DNA from: Subtercola boreus
Lineage (GTDB): Bacteria > Actinomycetota > Actinomycetes > Actinomycetales > Microbacteriaceae
DNA: 64,000 nucleotides
NCBI RefSeq assembly: GCF_003399645.1
Contig: NZ_NBXD01000014.1
Location: forward strand, 1-64,000
Direction: 5' to 3'
This document shows positions 10,337 through 19,553 of the stretch, in pieces. The notes beneath the pieces were generated by a model. It searched no databases. It was not told where the DNA came from and worked only from the letters and a program-made list of their open reading frames with translations. The stretch's first letter is position 1; the number at the start of each line of letters is the position of its first letter. The position numbers and the translations under genes were made by a program.

Positions 10337-11192
10337 GGCGGTTCTGGATGCCCGCGGTGGCGGTGCCTCCCGCGGTGGCGGTGAACCCCTCGCGGAACAG
10401 CTGCCTGCCACACCCGGCTTCTCGCTCAGCCTCAGCAACTTCGAAGGTCCCTTCGACCTGCTTCTCTCGCTGATCTCGAAGCACGAGGTCGACATCACCG
10501 ACATCGCCCTCAGCGCTGTCACCGACGAGTTTCTGAGCTACCTGAAGAACCTCGACTCCGAGGAGGAGTTGGAACGGGCATCCGAGTTTTTGGTGGTGGC
10601 AGCAACCCTGCTCGACCTGAAGATCGTCGGGCTGCTGCCGCAGGGTGAGCTCGTCGATGCCGAAGATGTGGCATTGCTCGAGGCGCGCGACCTGCTGTTC
10701 GCCCGGCTTCTGCAGTACCGGGCGTTCAAACAGGTGTCGCTGTGGTTCGCGTCGCACTTCGACGACGAGGGGCACCGGCACGCGCGCGCTGTGCGGCTGG
10801 AGGAGAAGTTTCGGCAGCAGACACCCGAACTGGTGTGGACGCTTAGCCCCGACGACTTCGCCGCGCTCGCGGTGCTGGCGCTGACGCCACGCGAGGTGCC
10901 CGTGCTCGGGCTGGAGCATCTGCACGCACCGCTGGTGAGCATCCGGGAGCAGGCCGCGCACGTCGTGTCGGCGCTGCGGTCGGGTGAGCCGGTGTCGTTC
11001 CGGCGGCTGATCGACGGCATCCTCGAGAAGGGGATCGTGGTGGCCCGGTTCATCGCCGTGCTCGAGCTTTACCGGCACGCGGCACTCGCGTTCGAGCAGC
11101 TCGAGCCGCTCGGTGAACTGACCCTGCGCTGGACGGCCGAGAACTGGTCGGAAGAGAGCCTCTCGAGCCTGGGGGCCGACTATGACAGCTGA
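10320..11192 (+). CDS. scpA: Segregation and condensation protein A
   Basis: A 290-residue kleisin that bridges SMC heads. The N-terminal SMC-neck-binding region contains LSNFEGPFDLLLSLISKHEVDI-type sequence after about 40 low-complexity residues (DARGGGASRGGGE). LVVAATLLDLKIVGLLP follows, and the C-terminal winged helix binds the SMC cap (VSFRRLIDGILEKGIVVARF). Start GTG 10320 lies inside the end of parA in another frame. It is the only good start upstream of the conserved core, but its exact position is less certain. It overlaps scpB by 11 nt. Confidence 0.9.
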   Translation: MARSPRAVLDARGGGASRGGGEPLAEQLPATPGFSLSLSNFEGPFDLLLSLISKHEVDITDIALSAVTDEFLSYLKNLDSEEELERASEFLVVAATLLDLKIVGLLPQGELVDAEDVALLEARDLLFARLLQYRAFKQVSLWFASHFDDEGHRHARAVRLEEKFRQQTPELVWTLSPDDFAALAVLALTPREVPVLGLEHLHAPLVSIREQAAHVVSALRSGEPVSFRRLIDGILEKGIVVARFIAVLELYRHAALAFEQLEPLGELTLRWTAENWSEESLSSLGADYDS

Positions 11193-11811
11193 GATCCTGG
11201 GGCAGGTGGGGCAGGTGGGGCAGGGCATGGCCGGCGCGCCGGTTCAGGATGATCGTCCGCTCGATCTCGAACGCTCCCTCGAAGCGATCTTCACGGTGGC
11301 CGACGCACCGCAGAGCCTGATGGCCCTGGCGACGACCCTCGGGCGACCCGTCGCGGCCGTGCGTCAGAGCATCGAGCGGCTCGTGGCCGACTTCGACGGT
11401 GCAGACGGCGGCGTTCAGCGCGGATTCGAGCTGCGGGAGGTCGCCGGAGGCTGGCGACTGTATGTTCGATCGACCTATGACGCCGTCGTTCGTGACTTCG
11501 TCCTGACCGAAAACCCTTCACGGCTCTCGCAGGCGGCGCTCGAGACGCTCTCGGTGATCGCCTACAAGCAGCCGATCACGCGAAGTGCGATCGCGTCGAT
11601 CCGGGCCGTGAACGTCGATTCGGTGGTGCGCACGCTCCTCGGGCGGGGGCTCATCACCGAGGTCTCGACCGACGGCGAAACCGGCGCCATCTACTATGGA
11701 ACGACGGATCTGCTGCTGTCACAGCTCGGCATCAACACGCTTGACGAGCTTCCGAGAATTTCACCACTCCTGGCCGATGGTGCGGAGGGTTTCGATGACC
11801 GGTTCCACTGA
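11182..11811 (+). CDS. scpB: Segregation and condensation protein B
   Basis: A 209-residue protein of two winged-helix domains that dimerises and binds ScpA in the SMC-ScpAB condensin. LERSLEAIFTVADAP begins the conserved part. FVLTENPSRLSQAALETLSV and AYKQPITRSAIASIRAVNVD form the second domain, and GAIYYGTT closes it. ATG 11182 overlaps the end of scpA. The N-terminus carries a short GQVGQVGQG repeat not expected in the family. Confidence 0.92.
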   Translation: MTAEILGQVGQVGQGMAGAPVQDDRPLDLERSLEAIFTVADAPQSLMALATTLGRPVAAVRQSIERLVADFDGADGGVQRGFELREVAGGWRLYVRSTYDAVVRDFVLTENPSRLSQAALETLSVIAYKQPITRSAIASIRAVNVDSVVRTLLGRGLITEVSTDGETGAIYYGTTDLLLSQLGINTLDELPRISPLLADGAEGFDDRFH

Positions 11812-12670
11812 GTTTCCTGAAGAGCGGCGCGGTGGCGACGCCCGCGCCGGCGACGCTCCACTGCCCGAGGGTGTGCGCCTGCAGAAGGTGCTCGCCTCCG
11901 CGGGGGTCGCCTCACGGCGCGTGTCGGAAGACCTCATCACCGCGGGCCGGGTGCGCGTCAACGGCGAGGTCGTGCGGGAGCTCGGCCGGCGCATCGACCC
12001 GACGACCGACAGAGTCGCGGTCGACAACACGGCCGTGCAGCTCGACACGACGAAGCGCTACGTTCTGCTGAACAAGCCCGTGGGCATCGTGTCGTCGCTC
12101 GCCGACCAGCACGGCCGGCCCGACCTCTCGCGCTACACCTCGCAGTACGAGGAGCGCCTGTTCAACGTGGGCCGGCTCGACGCCGAGACCTCGGGCCTGC
12201 TCATCCTCACCAACGACGGCGAATTGGCGCACGTGCTGGCGCATCCGTCGTTCGGCGTGCTGAAGACGTACATCGCGCAGGTCGAGGGGCGCGTCACGCC
12301 GCAGACCATCTCGAAGCTGACCGCCGGGGTCGAGCTCGACGACGGCCCGATCGTGGCCGACAGGGTGCGCCTCATCGACAGTTCGAACGGCTCGAGCCTC
12401 GTCGAGGTGACCCTGCACTCCGGGCGCAACCGCATTGTTCGGCGGATGCTCGAGGAGGTCGGCCACCCCGTCATCGAGCTCGTGCGCCGCCAGTTCGGCC
12501 CGCTGCACCTCGGCACGCTTGCGGCAGGCGAGCTGCGCGACCTCAGCCGCGACGAGCTCGGCGCGCTGCTGACCCTGTCGCGACAGGCGAAGGCCCCGGG
12601 CGCGCAGGGCGCATCCAATGCGCCTGGCGCGTCCGCAGCACCCGTCACCGGGGCCCCCGACCGTGGTTGA
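11795..12670 (+). CDS. RluB-type rRNA pseudouridine synthase
   Basis: A 291-residue enzyme. The N-terminal S4 domain (VRLQKVLASAGVASRRVSED) precedes the RsuA/RluB catalytic fold with the nucleophile Asp in GRLDAETSGLLILTNDG. Later blocks such as VTLHSGRNRIVRRMLEEVGH are diagnostic. The last 25 residues are Ala/Pro/Gly rich and probably disordered. The start is ATG 11795, inside the end of scpB, with GCGGAGGG upstream. This family modifies 23S rRNA (position 2605 in E. coli RluB). The exact target here is inferred. Confidence 0.9.
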   Translation: MTGSTEFPEERRGGDARAGDAPLPEGVRLQKVLASAGVASRRVSEDLITAGRVRVNGEVVRELGRRIDPTTDRVAVDNTAVQLDTTKRYVLLNKPVGIVSSLADQHGRPDLSRYTSQYEERLFNVGRLDAETSGLLILTNDGELAHVLAHPSFGVLKTYIAQVEGRVTPQTISKLTAGVELDDGPIVADRVRLIDSSNGSSLVEVTLHSGRNRIVRRMLEEVGHPVIELVRRQFGPLHLGTLAAGELRDLSRDELGALLTLSRQAKAPGAQGASNAPGASAAPVTGAPDRG

Positions 12671-13745
12671 GAGCCGCCTCACTGGTTCGGTGCGGGTGGT
12701 CGGTGCCGGGCTGCTCGGCACGAGCATCGGGTTGGGCCTCGTCGCGCGCGGTGTCGACGTGATCGTCGCCGACGCCTCACCGACGCATGTCAGCATTGCG
12801 GTCGACTACGGTGCGGGCCGGCAGGCGGCACCGGATGATCGGCCCTCCCTCATCGTCGTGTGTGTTCCGCCCGACGTCACCGCGCAGGTGGTCGCCGCCG
12901 AGCTCGAGGCCTTTCCGCACGCGGTGGTGGCGGATGTGGCGAGCGTGAAGCTCAGCGTTCTGCACGAACTCCGGGCATCCGGTGCCGACGTCTCGCGCTA
13001 TATCGGCACCCACCCGATGGCCGGTCGCGAGCGGGGCGGGCCGCTGCAGGGCAGGGCCGACCTCTTTCTCGGACGGCCCTGGGTCGTGGCGGCGCACGAC
13101 GGCGTCTCGTACCAGCGGGGGAGCGTCATCGACGACCTCATCCTCGACCTCGGCGCGACCCTCGTGGAGATGACGCCCGAGGCGCACGACAGCAGCGTGG
13201 CGCTGGTCTCGCACGTTCCGCAGGTGGTGTCGACACTGATGGCGAAGCGGCTGACCGACGCTCCGGGCGCCGCGGTGAACCTCGCGGGGCAGGGCCTCCG
13301 CGACGTGACCCGGGTCGCCGCGAGCGACCCGGGGCTCTGGGTGCAGATACTCGGGGCGAACGCAGCACCTGTGGCGGGCATCCTGAAGGCCTTTCGTGCC
13401 GATCTCGACCGCGTGATAGAGACCCTCGACGCGCCCGAGGCCGTCGGCAACCGGCGGCGGCTGGCCGAGGAACTGCTGGGCGGCAACGTCGGAGTGGCGC
13501 GCATTCCGGGCAAGCACGGGCAGGACCGGCGCTTCGCGCAGCTGGTTGTGATGGTCGACGACAGGCCCGGCGAACTGGCGCGGCTGATGAGCGAGATCGG
13601 CGAGGCCGGCGTGAACCTCGAAGACCTGCGACTGGAACACTCCCCGGGTGCGCAGATCGGGCTCGCCGAGATCGCGGTCGTGCCCGAGGCGGTCCCGGGG
13701 CTGACAGAGTGGCTGGGCGAACGCGGATGGCGGATCGCCGGATGA
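12663..13745 (+). CDS. tyrA: Prephenate dehydrogenase
   Basis: A 360-residue NAD(P)-dependent enzyme of tyrosine synthesis. The Rossmann motif [15 protein letters not shown] starts near residue 11. [15 protein letters not shown] supplies the catalytic region, and [17 protein letters not shown] and [20 protein letters not shown] follow. The C-terminal 75 residues resemble a regulatory ACT domain ([20 protein letters not shown]), so feedback by tyrosine is possible. GTG 12663 overlaps rluB by 8 nt, and its stop overlaps cmk as ATGA. The rluB-tyrA-cmk-der order also occurs in streptomycetes. Confidence 0.92.
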   Translation: MVESRLTGSVRVVGAGLLGTSIGLGLVARGVDVIVADASPTHVSIAVDYGAGRQAAPDDRPSLIVVCVPPDVTAQVVAAELEAFPHAVVADVASVKLSVLHELRASGADVSRYIGTHPMAGRERGGPLQGRADLFLGRPWVVAAHDGVSYQRGSVIDDLILDLGATLVEMTPEAHDSSVALVSHVPQVVSTLMAKRLTDAPGAAVNLAGQGLRDVTRVAASDPGLWVQILGANAAPVAGILKAFRADLDRVIETLDAPEAVGNRRRLAEELLGGNVGVARIPGKHGQDRRFAQLVVMVDDRPGELARLMSEIGEAGVNLEDLRLEHSPGAQIGLAEIAVVPEAVPGLTEWLGERGWRIAG

Positions 13746-14530
13746 GTGGAGATGCAGTGAGTGACGAAGTGGCGGTGGCCGGTCGGGCAGCGGTGGCCGG
13801 GCATCCTGAGCCGGTCGTGGTCGTGGTCGCGTTCGACGGGCCGGTCGTGGTGGCCATCGACGGACCGGCCGGCAGCGGCAAGTCGAGTGTGAGCAAGGGG
13901 GCAGCGCGTGAGCTCGGCTTCGCGTACCTCGACACCGGGGCCGCATACCGCGCACTGGCGTGGATGCTGCTCGACCGCGGGCTCGACGCCGAGAACCCCG
14001 ACGTCGTGGTGGCGTCGCTGCCCGAGTTCGACCTGTCGATCGGAACCGACCCCGACGGGTACTTCGTGAAGGTCGGTCCCGACGATGTGACCGACGCTAT
14101 CCGCGAGCCGTGGGTGACGAGCGAAGTGCGGCTCGTCGCGCGGTTGCCCGAGGTGCGAACGTTTCTGACGAACCTGTTCCGTGACACCATCCTGTCGACG
14201 GATCGAGCGGGCATCGTGGTCGAGGGCCGCGACATCACGACGGTGGTCGCGCCCGATGCGACCAGCAGAATCCTGCTGACGGCCTCAGAAGAGGCTAGAA
14301 TGAACCGGCGTTCAGCAGAAATCGTCGGATCGACGGCCGCCGTGGTTGGCGAACAGCTGAGATCTCGCGATCGGGCAGACTCCCGGGTCGTCGACTTCAT
14401 GAATGCCGCAGACGGGGTCACCACCGTCGACTCCACCGAACTCGACTTCGGCCAGACCGTGAAAGCGGTGGTCGACGTTGTCACACTTGCACGAACGAAG
14501 GCTTCAGATGGTCAATATACACAGCGCTGA
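13742..14530 (+). CDS. cmk: Cytidylate kinase
   Basis: A 262-residue (d)CMP kinase. The P-loop is [19 protein letters not shown] near residues 38-56, followed by [28 protein letters not shown] and [12 protein letters not shown]. The 35-residue N-terminal extension is Val/Ala rich and unusual. GTG 13757 is an alternative start, but ATG 13742 overlaps the tyrA stop as ATGA and is preferred. Its end overlaps der by 23 nt, suggesting coupled translation. Confidence 0.92.
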   Translation: MSGDAVSDEVAVAGRAAVAGHPEPVVVVVAFDGPVVVAIDGPAGSGKSSVSKGAARELGFAYLDTGAAYRALAWMLLDRGLDAENPDVVVASLPEFDLSIGTDPDGYFVKVGPDDVTDAIREPWVTSEVRLVARLPEVRTFLTNLFRDTILSTDRAGIVVEGRDITTVVAPDATSRILLTASEEARMNRRSAEIVGSTAAVVGEQLRSRDRADSRVVDFMNAADGVTTVDSTELDFGQTVKAVVDVVTLARTKASDGQYTQR

Positions 14531-16046
14531 CAAAGACACCGACGGCGAGTACGACGAGTACCCCGAGGTCTCGAGCGCGGTCGTCGAACGCCTGAGCGAC
14601 CTCGACGAAGACCTCGTCACCCGGCGGGCGGATGCTCTGCGGAGCGGCCTCGCCGACTACGACCTCGGCGACGAGGACCTCGCCATCCTCCAGGCTGCGA
14701 CAGACGACCCCGATGCGATCACCTACCTGCCGGCCCTGCCGGTGCTGGCGATCGTCGGTCGGCCGAACGTCGGCAAGTCGGCCCTCGTCAACCGCATCAT
14801 CGGCCGCCGCGAGGCCGTCGTCGAAGACACCCCCGGCGTGACCCGCGACCGCGTCAACTACAAGGCCGAGTGGGCCGGGCGCCACTTCACCATCGTCGAC
14901 ACCGGCGGCTGGGAGCCGGATGCCCGGGGTATCGACGCCTCGGTCGCCGCGCAGGCGGAGATCGCCATCGACCTCGCCGACGCCGTGCTGTTCGTGGTCG
15001 ACGCCAACGTCGGCCCGACCGCGACCGACGAGCACGTGGTGCGCATGCTGCGAAAGACCAAGCGGCCCGTGTTCGTCGCGGCGAACAAGATCGACGACGT
15101 GCGCCAGGAGCCGAACGCGGCCTCCCTCTGGTCGCTCGGCCTCGGCAACCCCTACCCCGTGTCTGCGCTGCACGGCCGGGGTGTCGCCGACCTCCTCGAC
15201 CAGATCATGAAGGTGCTGCCGGAGGTCTCGGCCGTCGCCAAGCAGGAGGTCGGCGGGCCCCGCCGTGTCGCCATCCTCGGCCGGCCGAACGTCGGCAAGT
15301 CGTCGCTGCTGAACCGCGCTGCGGGCGAGGAGCGTGTCGTCGTGAACGAGCTCGCGGGCACCACCCGCGACCCCGTCGACGAGCAGGTCGAGATCGCCGG
15401 CAAGATCTGGCGCTTCGTCGACACTGCCGGCATCCGTCGCCGGGTGCACCTGCAGCAGGGCGCCGACTTCTACGCGTCGCTGCGCACGTCGGCCGCGCTG
15501 GAGAAGGCCGAGGTCGCGGTCGTCATGATCGATGTGTCACAGCCGGTGAGCGAGCAGGATGTGCGCATCATCGACCTCGTGCTCGAGTCCGGTCGCGCGC
15601 TGGTGCTCGCCTTCAACAAGTGGGACCTGCTCGACGACGAACGGCGCCGCTACCTCGAGCGGGAGATCGAGCAGGATCTGGCGCACGTGTCGTGGGCGCC
15701 GCGCGTCAACATCTCGGCCAAGACCGGGCGTCACATGGAGAAGCTGGTTCCGGCCCTGGAGCTGGCACTCGAGTCGTGGGACACGCGTATTCCGACCGGA
15801 AAGTTCAACGCCTTCCTCGCCGAACTCACGGCCGAGCATCCTCACCCCGTTCGTGGTGGCAAGCAGCCGCGCATCCTGTTCGGCACCCAGGCGTCGAGCC
15901 GCCCGCCGACCTTCGTGCTGTTCACGACCGGGTTCCTCGACCCCGGCTACCGCCGCTACATCACCCGTCGCCTCCGCGAGATCTGGGGCTTCGAGGGCAG
16001 CCCCGTCAACGTGAACATGCGGGTGCGCGAGAAGCGCAAGCGCTAG
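14508..16046 (+). CDS. der: Ribosome assembly GTPase Der (EngA)
   Basis: A 512-residue protein with two tandem Era-like GTPase domains: [16 protein letters not shown] near residue 84 and [16 protein letters not shown] near residue 258. Each has a G2/G3 set (DTPGVTRD and [14 protein letters not shown] and DTAGIRR) and NKID/NKWD base-recognition motifs. A C-terminal KH-like domain binds 23S rRNA. About 80 acidic N-terminal residues ([14 protein letters not shown]) precede the first domain, as in actinobacterial Der. ATG 14508 lies within the end of cmk. It acts in 50S subunit maturation and closes the housekeeping block. Confidence 0.95.
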   Translation: MVNIHSADKDTDGEYDEYPEVSSAVVERLSDLDEDLVTRRADALRSGLADYDLGDEDLAILQAATDDPDAITYLPALPVLAIVGRPNVGKSALVNRIIGRREAVVEDTPGVTRDRVNYKAEWAGRHFTIVDTGGWEPDARGIDASVAAQAEIAIDLADAVLFVVDANVGPTATDEHVVRMLRKTKRPVFVAANKIDDVRQEPNAASLWSLGLGNPYPVSALHGRGVADLLDQIMKVLPEVSAVAKQEVGGPRRVAILGRPNVGKSSLLNRAAGEERVVVNELAGTTRDPVDEQVEIAGKIWRFVDTAGIRRRVHLQQGADFYASLRTSAALEKAEVAVVMIDVSQPVSEQDVRIIDLVLESGRALVLAFNKWDLLDDERRRYLEREIEQDLAHVSWAPRVNISAKTGRHMEKLVPALELALESWDTRIPTGKFNAFLAELTAEHPHPVRGGKQPRILFGTQASSRPPTFVLFTTGFLDPGYRRYITRRLREIWGFEGSPVNVNMRVREKRKR

Positions 16047-16240
16047 AACCCGGGCGCTCCGGGCGCTGAGGTTCCCGGCGCACTGGGAGGTGGCTGGGAG
16101 GCTACCCACGGGAATGTCAGGGGGGCTCGACTATCGTGGAGGCTTGGTCGGCGCCGCTGTGGTGCCGGCACGGGCCCCTCGCGCAGTCGGGTTGCCCGGT
16201 CGCGCGTGGCTGTGGCCTCGCCGGGTGAGCTGAGACAGGG

Positions 16241-16789
16241 GTGAGCCGAGTGACCACGCCGCCGCCACCCCTGCCGCCCCGGCCGCGACGCGAGGGCGCG
16301 CCCGGTGCCGGTGCCGGTACGTCGGGTGCTGGTGCGTGGGGTGCTGGTGCGTCACGCTCCGCGGTGCCCGCGACATCGGGCCGCGGGGGCGGCCCCGGTC
16401 TTGCCGCTCGCGCCGGGCGTTCGGGTGACGTCGCGAGCGTGCTTCCGCTGGCCCTCGGCGGCGCGGCGTTCGTGATCAGCCTGGTGTTGGCGTTCGTCGA
16501 GGGGGCGGATGCCCGGGCATCCGATCTGGGAATCGCGACGCTTCCCGTGATCGAGCCGCGCCTGTGGTGGGTGGCGCTTCTCGGATACCTGCTGACGCCG
16601 ATCGTGGTCATCGTCGCCTCGGGGCTGGACAGGCTCTGGCAGCGCGCGGGCCTGCGCGATCGCCGGTTCACACCGAGGCCGCTCTACAGCACGGTGCTCA
16701 CCTGGCTCGTGCGCGTGGGTTTCGTGCTGGCGCTCTGGCACATCGTCAACCTCGCCGCGGCGATCTCCGACTTCTGGAGCAACCGGTGA
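16241..16789 (+). CDS. Three-helix membrane protein, first gene of the tubulin-like operon
   Basis: A 182-residue protein. Residues 1-65 are Pro, Gly and Ala rich (TTPPPPLPPRPRREGAPGAG) and probably cytosolic and disordered. Three hydrophobic helices follow at about 66-90, 105-127 and 150-175, with positively charged connections (RLWQRAGLRDRRFTPRP). The GTG start has GACAGGGG just upstream, and the stop overlaps the next gene as TGATG. I recognise no family. Its close coupling to the VWA gene suggests it is part of the same membrane complex. Confidence 0.75.
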   Translation: MSRVTTPPPPLPPRPRREGAPGAGAGTSGAGAWGAGASRSAVPATSGRGGGPGLAARAGRSGDVASVLPLALGGAAFVISLVLAFVEGADARASDLGIATLPVIEPRLWWVALLGYLLTPIVVIVASGLDRLWQRAGLRDRRFTPRPLYSTVLTWLVRVGFVLALWHIVNLAAAISDFWSNR

Positions 16790-19503
16790 TGCGCCGGATG
16801 CTCGCGCTCGCGGTGAGCGTGGTGCTCGCGGTGGGTGGGGTGGCGACACTCACCGCTGCCGCGTCGCTGCCGAACGAGAGCACGGTCACGGCCACCCTCG
16901 CCGCCGCGGGTGACGCCGGCACGCTGGACGCCTCCGGCACGGCGGCCATCGACGACGTGCGCCGCTGCATCGCGTCGAACAAGCAGCTCAACGTCTTCTA
17001 CCTCATCGATGCCTCGGGCAGCCTCTTCAAAGATGTCGATCCGGTCAACGCGACCGACCCCGACTTCGTGCGCGCCGACATCCTCGGCAACAGCCTGACC
17101 CAGCTCGCCGGGCTCGGCAACGGCGTGCAGGTGAACTACAGCGCCGGATTCTTCGGTTCGAGCTACAAGACCGCCACGGGCTGGTCGTCGGTGACGCCGG
17201 AGACCGCAGCCGCGGCATCCGAATCGCTGAAACAGACCATCCGCACCCAGCCCTCGCTCGGTTTCACCGACTGGGGTGCGGGCATCGCGGGTGCCCAGGA
17301 TGCGCTGGCCACCCAGCACGCCGCCAACAACGGCTGCCAGATGATGGTGTGGCTCACGGATGGGGCGCTGAACATCCGCGACGATGCCGCCCAGAATGCG
17401 GCCGCGATCAACACCCTCTGCGGCAACGCCATCGACGGGTCGACCCAGCCCGCCGAGGGGCTCGGCACGTTCAACGCGCTTCGCCAGAGCGGGGTCGTCG
17501 TCGTGGGCGTGCTGCTCTCGGTGCACCCCGACGGCGGCGAAGCGGTGAACACCCAGTACATGCGGCCGCTCGTAGAGTCGTCGGGCGAGGTCGACGGCAC
17601 AGCTGTGACGTGCGGCCAGTCGCCGCCACCGAGTTCGTCGGTGAATGGAGCGCTCGTCGAAGCCAACGATCCGAGCCAGCTCGCCTCGGTGTTCGCGCAA
17701 CTCGGCGTGCTGATCAACGGCGGGTACCCGCATCCGTTCGACGCCGACGGCGGCTTCCAGGTCGACCCGGGGGTCGCGAGCTTCACGATCATCACGTCCG
17801 ACCCGAGCTGGACGCTCACGCCGCCCCAGGGCTCGGGGTTGGCTGCGGTGTCGGCTGCGAGCGTCGACCCATCGGTGGTCGTGACGTCGACGGGCGGGGC
17901 CATCCAGATCGACGTCGACGTGGCGAGTGCGGCCCAGCAGGGGCGATGGATGCTCGCCACACCGGGCGGCGGAGACCGCCAGCTCTTCTACTACAGCGGT
18001 CTCACCATCGTGCCCGGCACGGGCAACCAGCTCGTGGCGGGGCTCGCCGGCGCGGTCTCGGGGCAGGTCGCAACCACAACGGGGCGTGCCCTCGTCGCCA
18101 CCGACTACTCGTCGCTCACGGTGTCGGTGTCGAAACTTCCGGCCGACGGATCGGCGGCGCAGAAGATCGGCGATGCCGTCGTCTCTGCCGACGGCTCGTT
18201 CACCCTGCCCTACACCCCGGGCGCCGACGACGGAGGGGCGGTCGATCTGGTCTACTCGATCGATCCGCTGGCGACGGCGCTGAATCAGATCGCGCTCGCG
18301 GCAGTGAGTGCCTCGCAGACGGTGATCGTGACCGTTCCCGCGAACTACCCGACCGTCACTCCCTCTGCTCTCGTGCTCGGTGCGCTCGAGGGAGCCAAGG
18401 GCTCGGCGACCGGAACCCTGACACTGGCCGCGCCGGCGGACGGGTCGGCCGGCTCGGTGTGCTTCCCGTCGGGCGCGACGCCCACCGTGGTATCCGACCC
18501 GGCGAACCGGGTCGACACCTGGCAGTGGAGCAGCTCGGCTGAGCTCACCGGCGGCTGTGTGGCGCTTCTGCCCGGGCAGAGCGTGACGGTCGACCTTGCG
18601 GCGTCGAACCCGGTCGCGGCGAACAGCTCGGTGGCAGCCGCGCTGCCGGTCGCGCTGACGAGCGCCGCGGGCGAGAGCCTGCCGCAGACGATCGCGGTGA
18701 CGTTCGACACGACCCGCCCGGTCAACGCTGCGGCGTTCAACGTGGCTGTGCTGCTGCTCATTCTGCTCGGACTGCTGATCGCCCTCGTCGTGCTGTGGCT
18801 GATGAACTTCGTAACGTCCGGCATCGCCCACGGTCGACAGCTCCTGCGGGCGTCGTTCCCCGTGACGGTCGATGCCGAGAACGGTGTCGTCGGTGCTCGG
18901 GGGATAGACCTGATGGCGGCCACGCTCGACGACTTTCTCTACCAGCCGCAGCTCGGAACGGTGAAGACACTCACCGACCCGGAGCTCGGAACGCTCCGCA
19001 CGCACGCCCGGCTGTTCCAGACGCGCTACGAGATCCAGGCACCGGCCGGGATGCGCGTCTTCACGGTCGTCTCAGCGGGTTCGCGCCGGGTGGCCGTCGA
19101 GCAGGGCACGATCGCCCCGATGACCGACCAGCTCAACCGGCTGTGGGCGGTCGTCGTGCGCGACAACGATCTCCTGGCGGGGGAGCCGGGCAGCCCGATC
19201 GCCGGCCGGCTCGTGGTGTACAAGCGCAACGAGTCGAACCGCGCCGACCAGTTCACTGACCGGATGCTCGACGTGACCCGGGACCGCACGCTCTGGTCGC
19301 GCGTGGCGCGGGCGCGGGTGCTGCTGCTCGAAGAGCGCGGCAGAGGGCCGGCCGCGACCGCAGAGCGCGGCGCCGGGCCGGCCGCGACCGCGGAGCGCGG
19401 CGCCCCCGCACCCCCACCGGCACCCCGGGCATCCGGAACCGCCGCACCCCCGCCCGTCACACCTCGCCGCGACCCTCGCGACCCGCCGCCGCCCCGCCGC
19501 TGA
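16789..19503 (+). CDS. Secreted, membrane-anchored VWA-domain protein
   Basis: A 904-residue type-I membrane protein. Residues 1-25 are a signal peptide (MLALAVSVVLAVGGVATLTA). A von Willebrand factor A domain follows with the metal-site motif DASGS at 74-78, a later TDWGAGI and the WLTDGALN strand. The domain therefore probably binds a divalent ion and a ligand outside the cell. Beta-rich repeats fill about 300-640. A membrane helix (VAVLLLILLGLLIALVVLWL) lies near 650-673, leaving a cytosolic tail of about 230 residues that ends in a Pro-rich stretch. ATG 16789 overlaps the previous stop. The cytosolic tail is a plausible contact for the tubulin-like protein encoded next; that is inference. 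Confidence 0.85.
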   Translation: MRRMLALAVSVVLAVGGVATLTAAASLPNESTVTATLAAAGDAGTLDASGTAAIDDVRRCIASNKQLNVFYLIDASGSLFKDVDPVNATDPDFVRADILGNSLTQLAGLGNGVQVNYSAGFFGSSYKTATGWSSVTPETAAAASESLKQTIRTQPSLGFTDWGAGIAGAQDALATQHAANNGCQMMVWLTDGALNIRDDAAQNAAAINTLCGNAIDGSTQPAEGLGTFNALRQSGVVVVGVLLSVHPDGGEAVNTQYMRPLVESSGEVDGTAVTCGQSPPPSSSVNGALVEANDPSQLASVFAQLGVLINGGYPHPFDADGGFQVDPGVASFTIITSDPSWTLTPPQGSGLAAVSAASVDPSVVVTSTGGAIQIDVDVASAAQQGRWMLATPGGGDRQLFYYSGLTIVPGTGNQLVAGLAGAVSGQVATTTGRALVATDYSSLTVSVSKLPADGSAAQKIGDAVVSADGSFTLPYTPGADDGGAVDLVYSIDPLATALNQIALAAVSASQTVIVTVPANYPTVTPSALVLGALEGAKGSATGTLTLAAPADGSAGSVCFPSGATPTVVSDPANRVDTWQWSSSAELTGGCVALLPGQSVTVDLAASNPVAANSSVAAALPVALTSAAGESLPQTIAVTFDTTRPVNAAAFNVAVLLLILLGLLIALVVLWLMNFVTSGIAHGRQLLRASFPVTVDAENGVVGARGIDLMAATLDDFLYQPQLGTVKTLTDPELGTLRTHARLFQTRYEIQAPAGMRVFTVVSAGSRRVAVEQGTIAPMTDQLNRLWAVVVRDNDLLAGEPGSPIAGRLVVYKRNESNRADQFTDRMLDVTRDRTLWSRVARARVLLLEERGRGPAATAERGAGPAATAERGAPAPPPAPRASGTAAPPPVTPRRDPRDPPPPRR
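19345..19404 (+). repeat. 30-bp direct repeat, two copies, in the VWA tail
   Basis: Two adjacent 30-bp copies (19345-19374 and 19375-19404) differ at one base and encode GPAATAERGA twice. The length is a multiple of three, so copy-number change would keep the frame. It sits in the Pro/Ala-rich cytosolic end of the VWA protein. Confidence 0.8.
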
Positions 19504-19553
19504 CCCGGCGCTCCCCACTTCACCGACATCCCCCTCTCGTCAGGAGACAGACC

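Noticed and set aside
16684-19005. Minus-strand open frame of 773 codons
   Set aside because: Antisense shadow of the VWA gene, Arg/His/Gly rich and without domains.
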